A stretch of 60,350 nucleotides of DNA from a virus (IMGVR_UViG_3300007735_000768:1-60350); one strand, 5' to 3'; positions 50,080 through 57,674 are shown, counted from the first letter of the stretch. The notes: generated from the sequence alone by a model not told the origin. Program-made: numbers and translations.

Positions 50080-50760
50080 ATGGCAAAAACACCTGCATTG
50101 GTGATCAAGAATATTCCGATCAACGAAATTGATCCGAATCCTTGGAATCCCAACAAACAAAATGAACGCCAATACCAAGCGGAAATTGAATCTATTGCCG
50201 AAAACGGATTCCTTGCGCCTATTTTGGTTCGCGAAAATGGCGACCGCCACGAAATTATTGATGGTGAACATAGGTGGAAAGCATTGCGTCAGATTGCAGA
50301 AGATGGGGTCGACGCAAAACAAAATGTTCCTGAATTGATCAAAGCGGGAACTATTCCTGCCATTGTGATCGATGTCAACGATATTCAAGCAAAGAAGTTA
50401 ACGATCATCATGAACGAAACTCGCGGTCGTGCCGATCTTGCCGACCTTGGTGCATTACTTCAAGAAATCTCAGTTGACTTAGGCGATGATTTGCTGATCG
50501 GTTTGCCATATACCGATGGACAACTCAAAGAACTAATGGGCATGGCTGACTTTGACTGGGATCAATTTGAAAAAGGCGCATCAGATAAAGAATTTGATAA
50601 TGCAGACGGAGATGGTTTCCGCGTGACCGCACTTCTGAATGAAGAAGATGAGGCGCGTTGGAAGGGTTATCTAGCACAGTTGCGTGGCGACTTGCCTGAT
50701 GAACCAAAAGAACAAGCAGGGGCGTTGATCGCGCACTTGATGAATAAAGCAGGACTATAA
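50080..50760 (+). CDS. ParB-like nuclease-domain protein
   Basis: 226 residues, starting 2 bases after dpdA. INEIDPNPWNPNKQNERQYQAEIESIAENGFLAPILVREN-GDRHEIIDGEHRWKALRQI is a typical ParB N-terminal domain with the GEHR box, then KLTIIMNETRGRAD. Phage ParB-like proteins often sit beside DNA-modifying enzymes. It may target or regulate DpdA, or bind modified DNA (inference). Confidence 0.87.
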   Translation: MAKTPALVIKNIPINEIDPNPWNPNKQNERQYQAEIESIAENGFLAPILVRENGDRHEIIDGEHRWKALRQIAEDGVDAKQNVPELIKAGTIPAIVIDVNDIQAKKLTIIMNETRGRADLADLGALLQEISVDLGDDLLIGLPYTDGQLKELMGMADFDWDQFEKGASDKEFDNADGDGFRVTALLNEEDEARWKGYLAQLRGDLPDEPKEQAGALIAHLMNKAGL

Positions 50761-50804
50761 CCGAGGTATCTAGGAAACCCTCACTATAAAAAACAGGAGA
50801 TAAA

Positions 50805-51233
50805 ATGACACAAACAGATCACTTGACCGTTCTTGGTCAAAGAGTAGAAGGATCACTAACAAAAGATCAGTTGGAATTTTTTCCAGCACCCGAGCATGTT
50901 GATCATGTCAAGTTTGAGACGCGTGAATTCACTTCATTGTGTCCTGTAACCGATCAACCCGATCTTTACACAGTAATAATTGAATACTCACCTAACGGGC
51001 GTTGCGTTGAGTCAAAGTCACTCAAGTTATATCTTGGGCAATGGCGAAACAAAGGCATCTTTGGCGAGGCGATCACAGCACAGATTGCATCTGATTTATT
51101 TGAAGTATTGGACGCGGGTTGGGTTGAAGTTAAGACGATTCAGCAAGCGCGTGGCGGTTTGGTTATGACAGCAGTTGCTTCACGATCAAAGGGTTACAAG
51201 TTGGAAGATGGAGAGTTGGTGCCAAATGCCTAA
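50805..51233 (+). CDS. queF: preQ0 reductase (QueF)
   Basis: 142 residues. EFTSLCPVTDQPDLYTV carries the catalytic Cys and Asp (C-x6-D), and ESKSLKLYLG is the NADPH-binding QueF motif; YSPNGRCVES and a helical IFGEAITAQI complete the tunnelling fold. It reduces 7-cyano-7-deazaguanine (preQ0) to preQ1 with NADPH. The intact NADPH motif argues against the amidino-transferring QueF-like enzymes. This predicts that the DNA base is preQ1 and not preQ0. Confidence 0.92.
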   Translation: MTQTDHLTVLGQRVEGSLTKDQLEFFPAPEHVDHVKFETREFTSLCPVTDQPDLYTVIIEYSPNGRCVESKSLKLYLGQWRNKGIFGEAITAQIASDLFEVLDAGWVEVKTIQQARGGLVMTAVASRSKGYKLEDGELVPNA

Positions 51234-51939
51234 AGCCGCAGTTGTCGCATCAGGCGGCATGGATAGTGCAACACTCGCATGGCATTACTACTCAAAAGGC
51301 TATGACATTCATCTGATCGGTTTTAATTATGGTCAGCGACATGTCAAAGAACTTGATTATCTACAAAAGATCGCGTTTGCAATTGAAGCAGATTTCACGA
51401 TCGTAGACATGGGATTCATGGCAGATTTGCTTCATGGATCATCATTGACAACTGACGGGGGCGAAGTTCCTGATGGGCATTACCGAGAAGAAACAATGAG
51501 AGCAACTGTTGTGCCTAATCGAAATGCGATCATGTTGTCTATTGCAACGGGCATAGCGGTCGCGGAACAATGTGAAGTTGTGGCAACTGGAATCCATTCA
51601 GGCGATCACTACATCTATCCTGATTGCCGTCCGTCATTCTTTGAACCTCTACAAGCCGCGTTTAAGGCTGGAACAGAAGGACATTCATTGCCTGATTTCC
51701 GTCTTGAAGCACCATTTATCGATAAGACAAAAGCAGACATTGCGGCTTATGGAAATGAATTAGGTGTTGATTACACAATTACTTGGTCATGCTACAAGGG
51801 CGGCGAAGAACATTGTGGTCGTTGTGGAACATGCGTTGAACGCATTGAAGCATTTATTGACGCAGGAGTTAAAGACCCAACCGATTATGCAGAGGGCATT
51901 GAATTCGCGCTCGCCGAAATCGAAAAGCGCCGTGTTTAG
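51226..51939 (+). CDS. queC: 7-cyano-7-deazaguanine synthase (QueC)
   Basis: 237 residues from ATG 51226, 8 bases inside queF. VVASGGMDSATLAWH is the PP-loop for ATP, GFNYGQRH follows, ATVVPNRNAIML is the conserved central block, and SCYKGGEEHCGRCGTCVER provides the zinc-binding cysteines. It converts 7-carboxy-7-deazaguanine to preQ0 with ATP and ammonia. Overlaps queD by 8 bases. Confidence 0.95.
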   Translation: MPKAAVVASGGMDSATLAWHYYSKGYDIHLIGFNYGQRHVKELDYLQKIAFAIEADFTIVDMGFMADLLHGSSLTTDGGEVPDGHYREETMRATVVPNRNAIMLSIATGIAVAEQCEVVATGIHSGDHYIYPDCRPSFFEPLQAAFKAGTEGHSLPDFRLEAPFIDKTKADIAAYGNELGVDYTITWSCYKGGEEHCGRCGTCVERIEAFIDAGVKDPTDYAEGIEFALAEIEKRRV

Positions 51940-52375
51940 ATCCACAAAGCGTTATGGTCATGAAGTAGGTTTCAGTTGCGCGTTCCGTCAATGGAAAGCC
52001 GACTCTCATTGCAACCGACTTCATGGCTATGCGCTTGCCTTCACATTCACTTTTGAGGCAACCGAACTTGATCATCGCAATTGGGTAGTTGACTTTGGCG
52101 GTTTGAAAGCATTGAAGAATATGCTGGAAAAAACCTTTGATCATAAAACAGTTGTAGCGGAAGATGATCCTTATTTATTTGAATTACAGAATCTTGATCG
52201 ATTAGGAGTTCTTGATCTTGTTGTGCTTCCTGCAACAGGATGCGAGAAATTCGCGGCACTTGCCTACGAACTTGCAATGGAAGTTTTAAAGCGTGACGGA
52301 TTCTACCCGCGTTGTCGAGTTGTGAAAGTAGAGGTAGCAGAACATGGCGCGAATTCTGCAATTTACATCCCATGA
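51932..52375 (+). CDS. queD: 6-carboxytetrahydropterin synthase-like (QueD), divergent zinc site
   Basis: 147 residues from GTG 51932. FSCAFRQWKADSHCNRLHGYALAFTF aligns with the QueD FxAAHRL...CxxLHGH region: Cys and one His are kept, but the first zinc His is Phe and the last His of HGH is Tyr. FDHKTVVAEDDP and KVEVAEHGANSA keep the Asp-His and Glu. The same HGY and AFRQW forms occur, to my memory, in other phages, so it is a phage branch. It should make 6-carboxytetrahydropterin. Confidence 0.88.
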   Translation: MFRSTKRYGHEVGFSCAFRQWKADSHCNRLHGYALAFTFTFEATELDHRNWVVDFGGLKALKNMLEKTFDHKTVVAEDDPYLFELQNLDRLGVLDLVVLPATGCEKFAALAYELAMEVLKRDGFYPRCRVVKVEVAEHGANSAIYIP

Positions 52376-53091
52376 CAACTGAAACGCCCAACAGAGAGCG
52401 TTGGGTGAATATCAACGAAGTATTTGGACCCACAATCCAAGGCGAAGGTATTCACACAGGGCAACGCGTCGGATTTGTTCGATTAGCAGGGTGCAACCTT
52501 GCATGCTCATGGTGTGATACGCCTTATTCATGGGATTGGGACAGATTTGATCGTAAAGAGGAATCTCATAAAACGCTGATCAGCGAACTTGCTACTCAGA
52601 TAAAAAACATGGGCGTTGATCGCATCATCTTGACTGGTGGTGAACCTATGTTGCAACAAACGGCAATATGGGATTTAAAAGCATCGATCGGTGACATAGA
52701 CATAGACATTGAAACCAATGGAACGATCTTGCCTAACATCAAAACGATCAACGCGGTAGACATGTTCTGCGTTAGCCCGAAACTTGCCCATGGTGGCGAT
52801 TTGCTGGAAGTTCGACGAACCAAAGCACTTGAAGCCTTTTCATACATAGCGGGGGAAGGTCGAGCGATATTCAAGTTTGTTTGCCAATGGGCATCTGACT
52901 TTGATGAAATAGACGAGATCATTACTCAATTCAAAATCCCGCGCAACGCAGTTTGGATTATGCCCGAAGGCGTGACACAACTTGCTCAAATGGAAACAAT
53001 GCACCGACTCGCAGATGAGGCGATCAATAGAGGTTTCAATATCTCACCACGCCTTCATGTGCTTATTTGGAATACGGAACGAGGACGCTAA
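52372..53091 (+). CDS. queE: 7-carboxy-7-deazaguanine synthase (QueE, radical SAM)
   Basis: 239 residues; ATG overlaps the queD stop. GPTIQGEGIHTGQRVGFVRLAGCNLACSWCDTPYSW has the CX3CX2C cluster motif and the QueE-specific start, and ILTGGEPMLQQ the GGE motif for S-adenosylmethionine. It contracts the pterin ring to 7-carboxy-7-deazaguanine. Confidence 0.95.
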   Translation: MTTETPNRERWVNINEVFGPTIQGEGIHTGQRVGFVRLAGCNLACSWCDTPYSWDWDRFDRKEESHKTLISELATQIKNMGVDRIILTGGEPMLQQTAIWDLKASIGDIDIDIETNGTILPNIKTINAVDMFCVSPKLAHGGDLLEVRRTKALEAFSYIAGEGRAIFKFVCQWASDFDEIDEIITQFKIPRNAVWIMPEGVTQLAQMETMHRLADEAINRGFNISPRLHVLIWNTERGR

Positions 53092-53649
53092 ATGGCAGTA
53101 GATGTTGAAAAGATTGAGGCTCTCACGCGTGAGTTGCTCATTGCAATAGGTGAAGACCCCGATCGTGAAGGCATAATCGATACTCCTAAACGCTACGCAA
53201 AATGGTGGAAAGAGTTTATGGATTATGACGCGGGAAAGGTTGAAACAGCGTTTGAGATTCAAAATAGTGATCAAATGGTTGCTGTTAGAGGCATGAAGGT
53301 ATGGTCGCTTTGTGAACATCATCTATTGCCGTTTAGTGCAACAGTCAGCATTGGATATATTCCAAATGATCGTGTTCTAGGACTTTCTAAGTTTGCTCGC
53401 GTCGCTCATGAACAAGCACACAAATTGCAACTTCAAGAACGCCTTGTGACAGACATTGCCGATCGTTTAAGCATGATCATGAACACCGAGAACATTGCGG
53501 TCGTTGCAGACGGCTCGCACTCTTGTATGACCATGAGAGGGGTTAGAACAGAGGGAAGTATGAGAACATCAGTTATGCGTGGTGTGTTTAGAGATGAACA
53601 TGAAACACGCGCTGAGTTCCTTAACCTTGTTTCTAATTCAGGAAACTAA
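53092..53649 (+). CDS. folE: GTP cyclohydrolase I (FolE)
   Basis: 185 residues, starting directly after the queE stop. EDPDREGIIDTPKRYAKWWKEFM, SLCEHHLLPFSATVSIGYIPND, GLSKFARVAHEQAHKLQLQERL and HSCMTMRGV are the standard FolE blocks, including the zinc Cys/His residues. It makes dihydroneopterin triphosphate from GTP, the first step of the deazaguanine route, so the phage need not use host GTP cyclohydrolase. Confidence 0.96.
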   Translation: MAVDVEKIEALTRELLIAIGEDPDREGIIDTPKRYAKWWKEFMDYDAGKVETAFEIQNSDQMVAVRGMKVWSLCEHHLLPFSATVSIGYIPNDRVLGLSKFARVAHEQAHKLQLQERLVTDIADRLSMIMNTENIAVVADGSHSCMTMRGVRTEGSMRTSVMRGVFRDEHETRAEFLNLVSNSGN

Positions 53650-53668
53650 ACGGGAGTAGACTTACCAA

Positions 53669-54169
53669 ATGGCAAAGCGCACAGGACGCAAAGTAACCCC
53701 TGCAACAGATGTAAGGGTTGAGCGTCTGATCGAGGCATTGAAGGCTGGAAACTACCTTGAACATGCTTGCGATTACGCTGGGATCGGGAAATCAACTGTC
53801 TATCGATGGCTTGACAGAGGGCAACAGGAAGCAGAAAACATCGAACAAGGGTTGAAACCCGATCGCCATGAGAAGCAGTATGTAGAGTTATGGGACGCTA
53901 TAAAAAGGGCAAGGAGTGAGGCAACTGTCCGAAATGTTGCGTTAATTCAACAAGCGGCACGAAATGGAACATGGCAAGCGGCGGCATGGTGGCTTGAAAG
54001 AACCGCGCCTCAGCAATATGGGCGATCAGTTAGAGCAGAGGTTACGGGCGAGAATGGTGAACCTATCAAGGTGTCCGTTACAGTCAATGCTCTAGAAGCA
54101 AAGATCGCGGCGTTGATTGGAGAAATTGATGAGTCAAGCGATTCAGAAATTATTGACGCTACCGAGTGA
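53669..54169 (+). CDS. terS: Terminase small subunit
   Basis: 166 residues. AGNYLEHACDYAGIGKSTVYRWLDRGQ is the DNA-binding helix-turn-helix; LWDAIKRARSEATVRNVALIQQAARNGTWQAAAWWLERT matches the central helices of phage TerS. It selects phage DNA for packaging. TerL starts within its last 41 bases. Confidence 0.9.
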   Translation: MAKRTGRKVTPATDVRVERLIEALKAGNYLEHACDYAGIGKSTVYRWLDRGQQEAENIEQGLKPDRHEKQYVELWDAIKRARSEATVRNVALIQQAARNGTWQAAAWWLERTAPQQYGRSVRAEVTGENGEPIKVSVTVNALEAKIAALIGEIDESSDSEIIDATE

Positions 54170-55739
54170 TCAACGAACCGAAATCCTCAAACGCCTCTCA
54201 TTTGAGGAACGAGAGTTATTAAGCACTTTCATTGAGGAAAAGCACAATAACCCTTACTCAAAGTATGAAGATGACCCGATCGGATTTGTCAACATTGCAT
54301 TAGGCGAAACTCTATGGTCAAAACAAAAAGAAATCCTTTTATCGCTTAAAGAGAATAAACGAACTGTTGTTCCTGCATGCCACGCCCCCGGAAAATCCCA
54401 TATAGCCGCCCGAGCGATCGCATGGTGGGTTGCTGTCCACCCTGTTGGCACAGCGCAAGTTGTCACGACCGCTACGACCTTTAGACAAGTTCGAAACATC
54501 TTATGGCCTCATATCCGCAAAGTCGCTCGCAAATTAGACCTTAAAGGCGAAGTCAACACAGTTGAGTGGAAGATCAATGGGGAAATGGTTGCCTATGGAT
54601 TCTCTGCATCAGATAACGATGAAACAGCAATTCAGGGTGTTCACGCACCACACTTGTTGATCGTTGTTGACGAGGCTGGTGGCATCTCGCCTATTTTGGG
54701 CGCGGCAATGGAATCACTTATGACTGGTGGTCATACTCGTTTGCTCATCTTAGGAAACCCGCCTACCGATCAAGAAGGATCATGGTTCGAGCGCACTTGT
54801 TCATCTGATTTATACAATGTCATTCCAATTGGCGCATATGACACACCAAACTTTACAGGCGAGGACGCTGGTTCATGTAAGTCATGTCCTGCAAATGTGC
54901 CACCGCATGCCGTTGCCACTCACCTTGTTGATCAAACATGGGTAGACGATGTGATCAAGGAGTTTGGTGAGGAATCTGCATTTGTTGAAGCGCGTGTCCA
55001 TGCTCGGTTCCCGTCTGTTGTTGCAAACAAAGTCATTCCGCTTTCATGGATTGAGGCGGCTGGTGAAAATGAGTTGCCTGAACAAGGTGCAATTCGAATA
55101 GGCGTGGATGTTGCGGCAGATGGCGGTGATGAGTTTGTTATTGCATGGGCTGATGGCATGCGTTGTTCGGTTCGTCATAAGTCAAGTGGCAAGTCAAATG
55201 CTAACGCCGTCGATGTTGCAGGAGTCATTCTTGAACAAATACTGGAAGCAGAACGCGTTCACAAGAGTAGGCAGATAAGTGATCAGGTTCGCGTCAAGAT
55301 CGATGCCATTGGTGTCGGTTGGGGCGTTGCGTCAGTTCTTAAAACATGGGGATTGGAACAAAGGCACAATTCAAAAATAGTTGCCGTGAATGTTGCAGAA
55401 CGCGCTCGCGATCATAACCGCATGTCTAACCAACGCGCCGAAATGTGGTGGAACGCTCGCCAATTGCTACAACCAAAACCTGACGGCACACAAGATGTTC
55501 GACTTGACATTGATCACCGCGCAAATGCACAACTTACAGGACCGACATATTCGAGCGATTCATCAGGACGCATTAAGATCGAGTCAAAGGCTGAAATGAA
55601 ACGACGCGGAATCCCGTCACCTGACCGCGCAGAAGCCGTTTTGCTATCACTCTACGATCCCCCTGGGTCGATGTCGCCCGATATTGCTATGCCTGTTTCG
55701 TTCAAACAAGGCAACGATTGGGATTTGGGCAAATTCTAA
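54129..55739 (+). CDS. terL: Terminase large subunit
   Basis: 536 residues from ATG 54129 behind GGAGAAATTG. CHAPGKSHIAARAIAW is the Walker A region, LLIVVDEAGGIS Walker B, LILGNPPT the coupling motif, and GVDVAADGGDEFVIAW begins the RNase H-like nuclease, with GVGWGVASVL and RAEMWW later. It cuts and pumps DNA into the portal. Its downstream flank is the repeat array at 55.74 kb. Confidence 0.96.
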   Translation: MSQAIQKLLTLPSDQRTEILKRLSFEERELLSTFIEEKHNNPYSKYEDDPIGFVNIALGETLWSKQKEILLSLKENKRTVVPACHAPGKSHIAARAIAWWVAVHPVGTAQVVTTATTFRQVRNILWPHIRKVARKLDLKGEVNTVEWKINGEMVAYGFSASDNDETAIQGVHAPHLLIVVDEAGGISPILGAAMESLMTGGHTRLLILGNPPTDQEGSWFERTCSSDLYNVIPIGAYDTPNFTGEDAGSCKSCPANVPPHAVATHLVDQTWVDDVIKEFGEESAFVEARVHARFPSVVANKVIPLSWIEAAGENELPEQGAIRIGVDVAADGGDEFVIAWADGMRCSVRHKSSGKSNANAVDVAGVILEQILEAERVHKSRQISDQVRVKIDAIGVGWGVASVLKTWGLEQRHNSKIVAVNVAERARDHNRMSNQRAEMWWNARQLLQPKPDGTQDVRLDIDHRANAQLTGPTYSSDSSGRIKIESKAEMKRRGIPSPDRAEAVLLSLYDPPGSMSPDIAMPVSFKQGNDWDLGKF

Positions 55740-55740
55740 A

Positions 55741-55967
55741 AAACCTGCACCTTTTCTAAAAAACCTGCACCCACACTTTTGCTCACGCGTAACGAAAAAG
55801 ACTACCTGCGCCCACACCGCAAAACCTGCACCCACAGCAACCATACTTAAATTCCACGCGTAAATTCAGAAATAAAACCTGCGCCCATACTCGACTTTTA
55901 CGCGTAAATAGAAAGTTAACCTGCGCCCATACTCAATTCTTTACCCATACTTTGAAACACGCTTAAA
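55741..55967. repeat. Iteron-like array between terL and the early region
   Basis: Six copies of CCTGCRCCCAYAC (starts about 55744, 55764, 55805, 55825, 55878, 55920; the first is shortened) and a partial copy at 55944. Four boxes ACGCGTAA or a variant (55785, 55856, 55900, 55959) alternate with them; the third is the palindrome TTTACGCGTAAA. No gene fits. Distances between copies are 20, 41, 20, 53 and 42 bases. Confidence 0.88.
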
Positions 55968-55975
55968 AATGATCA

Positions 55976-56004
55976 TTGATTTCTGACACAACGGGCGTTA
56001 TGCT
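55976..56004 (+). promoter_or_regulatory. Promoter downstream of the repeat array
   Basis: TTGATT (55976-55981), a 17-base spacer and TATGCT (55999-56004), within ACGGGCGTTATGCTTT. The leader CCACGAGGGAG before ATG 56035 is a variant of the common one. Confidence 0.6.
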
Positions 56005-56034
56005 TTGCAAAACCTATCCACGAGGGAGTAACAA

Positions 56035-56331
56035 ATGGCACAAGAAAACATCATTGAATTAAAGAACCTAGATGATCATGCACTTGATTACTGGCGTTTC
56101 TTTCTTGAAGATCAAAAAACAAACATTATTAAGGCAGACGACTTTCGATTTGTCTTTTATGCAGATCGCGAACTTGGCGATGCACAAGCAAGGACTTTTA
56201 CCGACGGCGAGCGCGGATTAACCGATGCAGAATGGGAAAAGGCAAAACTATCGATCAACCAAGATCGAATTGATCAGATCATTACTGACATGTTCTCAGA
56301 CGCAATTTATGAAGCGGTGATGATCAAATGA
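56035..56331 (+). CDS. Hypothetical early protein, 98 aa
   Basis: First gene after the repeat array. Acidic, soluble: HALDYWRFFLEDQKTNIIKADDFRFVFYADRELGDAQARTF, then a helical C-terminus. The following ATG overlaps its stop. Probably expressed first after infection because of the position. No family recognised. Confidence 0.72.
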   Translation: MAQENIIELKNLDDHALDYWRFFLEDQKTNIIKADDFRFVFYADRELGDAQARTFTDGERGLTDAEWEKAKLSINQDRIDQIITDMFSDAIYEAVMIK

Positions 56332-56504
56332 GTGGAGTTTCACTTTTAGTTAAATGGTATGCAATGGGAGTCGAAGGCAATGGAACGCCTTGGTTAGAAA
56401 CTTTTGTTGCGCCCGATCGTAAAGACAAAGCCTACGAAATACTCGAAAGGTTGGTTAAAGATAAACCTTGTTGCACAGTCATCGCTTTGGAAAAGATGAA
56501 GTAG
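56328..56504 (+). CDS. 58-aa hypothetical protein
   Basis: ATGA overlap with the gene before. One beta-rich part (SGVSLLVKWYAMGVEGNGTPWLETFVAP) and a helical EILERLVKDKPCC. No motif recognised. A two-way terminator follows. Confidence 0.62.
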   Translation: MSGVSLLVKWYAMGVEGNGTPWLETFVAPDRKDKAYEILERLVKDKPCCTVIALEKMK

Positions 56505-56535
56505 ACACATCCTTTCCTTCTCGGGGCAAAACAGG

Positions 56536-56568
56536 CGGAGTAACCTTTTACGCGGGGTTACTCCGTCT
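56536..56568. terminator. Terminator between converging genes
   Basis: CGGAGTAACC (56536-56545) and GGTTACTCCG (56556-56565), 10 bp, a 10-base loop and TCTTT. It serves the plus-strand pair before it and overlaps the end of the minus-strand gene at 56558. Confidence 0.8.
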
Positions 56569-56773
56569 TTGCTTTGTTCCAATGATGAAATGACTTGATA
56601 TAAACAGAGGCGTAGGCGATCGCGGCAAATAAGAATCCATACTGCTTAGTTGTGATCGCATAGATTGACCAAAGGACTTCGTTTGTGATCAAGACGAGCC
56701 AACCCCATATAGTTTTTCTACCAACAAAATAAATCCCAGTTATGCCTACAAGTCCTAACACCCATGACCACAT
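56558..56773 (-). CDS. Small three-span membrane protein
   Basis: 71 residues with about three hydrophobic helices (WVLGLVGITGIYFVG, WGWLVLITNEVLWSIYAI, FLFAAIAYASVYI) and a short charged tail. The spacing and aromatic content recall small PnuC-like phage proteins, but it is too short for a transporter. It shares its start base with the stop of the next minus-strand gene, so both are one operon. Confidence 0.68.
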   Translation of the reverse strand: MWSWVLGLVGITGIYFVGRKTIWGWLVLITNEVLWSIYAITTKQYGFLFAAIAYASVYIKSFHHWNKAKTE

Positions 56774-57564
56774 TATGCGTTTGCCAACTTTGCTGATCGT
56801 TTCTCATCTCGATCATGTTGCATGCCACCAAATGTCTTACCCGCCATTTTCTTTTTAAAGTGAGCAATGTTGTTTGCAACGATTCCTACTTTGTTTGATG
56901 GCATGAGCGCGGCAAGAATGTCTGAATCTTCCTGATCTGTATATCCTGCCTCAATCAATTCCTCGATCGTCGGAAACACCTCTGCATGACGATCAACTTC
57001 AACATTGATCAAATGATCTTGCTTACCCCCCATTGAGTAAATCAAAATAAAGTTATCGGGTAAATCGCCATACTCCTTAGTCATCGCAACTTCTTTGGTA
57101 TATGCGTAAAAGAGCAAATGTTGATTCTTTCGAGCAATGTCAATCCATGCCTCAAAATACTCGCGACTAAAGAAATCACCTGAGTCATGAATACGAATTG
57201 CCTTACCACCATGTATCGCCCACAACTTTTGCCATTGTGTGAAATAGCGTTGATCAAGTAAAGGATAGAAGCGAGCAAGTTTGTTGGTTGGGTTATATCG
57301 CTTATGGCGCAGTTCCTCGATCATGGCAAGTTTCCAACCGACTAAATCATTCTTCACCCATTCAAGGTTTCGCATATGCGCACCGCGAACATTGGAGAAA
57401 AGATAAGTGCCGTTTCTTGCATAGCACACAGTCGCGCATGCACCCGCGTTAGGGCAGACATTCATGTTCGTTCCGTCGGTCAATGTGACAGCAAACGCTG
57501 GAAGTGTCCAGTTGAAGATTCCGTCTGCGCGTAGTTCTGAGTTTTGGCGTAAAAGTGTTGACAT
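56773..57564 (-). CDS. GP88-family protein with a cysteine cluster
   Basis: 263 residues. NMNVCPNAGACATVCYARNGTYLF has three Cys (CX5CX3C, then Tyr-Ala), followed by RIHDSGDFFSREYFEAW and YSMGGKQDHLI. I recognise the phage GP88 family. The conserved cysteine trio plus HDSGDF recalls radical-SAM-like or other Fe-S enzymes, as in the DUF5131 group, but the spacing is not the classic CX3CX2C. Reaction unknown. On the minus strand against the early genes. Confidence 0.78.
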   Translation of the reverse strand: MSTLLRQNSELRADGIFNWTLPAFAVTLTDGTNMNVCPNAGACATVCYARNGTYLFSNVRGAHMRNLEWVKNDLVGWKLAMIEELRHKRYNPTNKLARFYPLLDQRYFTQWQKLWAIHGGKAIRIHDSGDFFSREYFEAWIDIARKNQHLLFYAYTKEVAMTKEYGDLPDNFILIYSMGGKQDHLINVEVDRHAEVFPTIEELIEAGYTDQEDSDILAALMPSNKVGIVANNIAHFKKKMAGKTFGGMQHDRDEKRSAKLANA

Positions 57565-57615
57565 AAGGTGATCGTATATTGCAACACGCCAAATAGGAAG
57601 TGTTACTTATATGAG

Positions 57616-57645
57616 TTGACACATTACGGGGGTTGACCTTATACT
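57616..57645 (+). promoter_or_regulatory. Early promoter, cassette copy 4
   Basis: TTGACA (57616-57621), an 18-base spacer and TATACT (57640-57645), then ATAAGTGTAAGG; almost the same as copy 1 at 614. It lies in the divergent gap with the GP88 operon. Confidence 0.78.
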
Positions 57646-57674
57646 ATAAGTGTAAGGGAAAGAAAGGAAATCAA

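Noticed and set aside
55741-55967. CRISPR array
   Set aside because: Repeats of about 13 bp with variable bases and no equal-length unique spacers, no leader and no cas genes. Iteron-like or operator sites explain it better.
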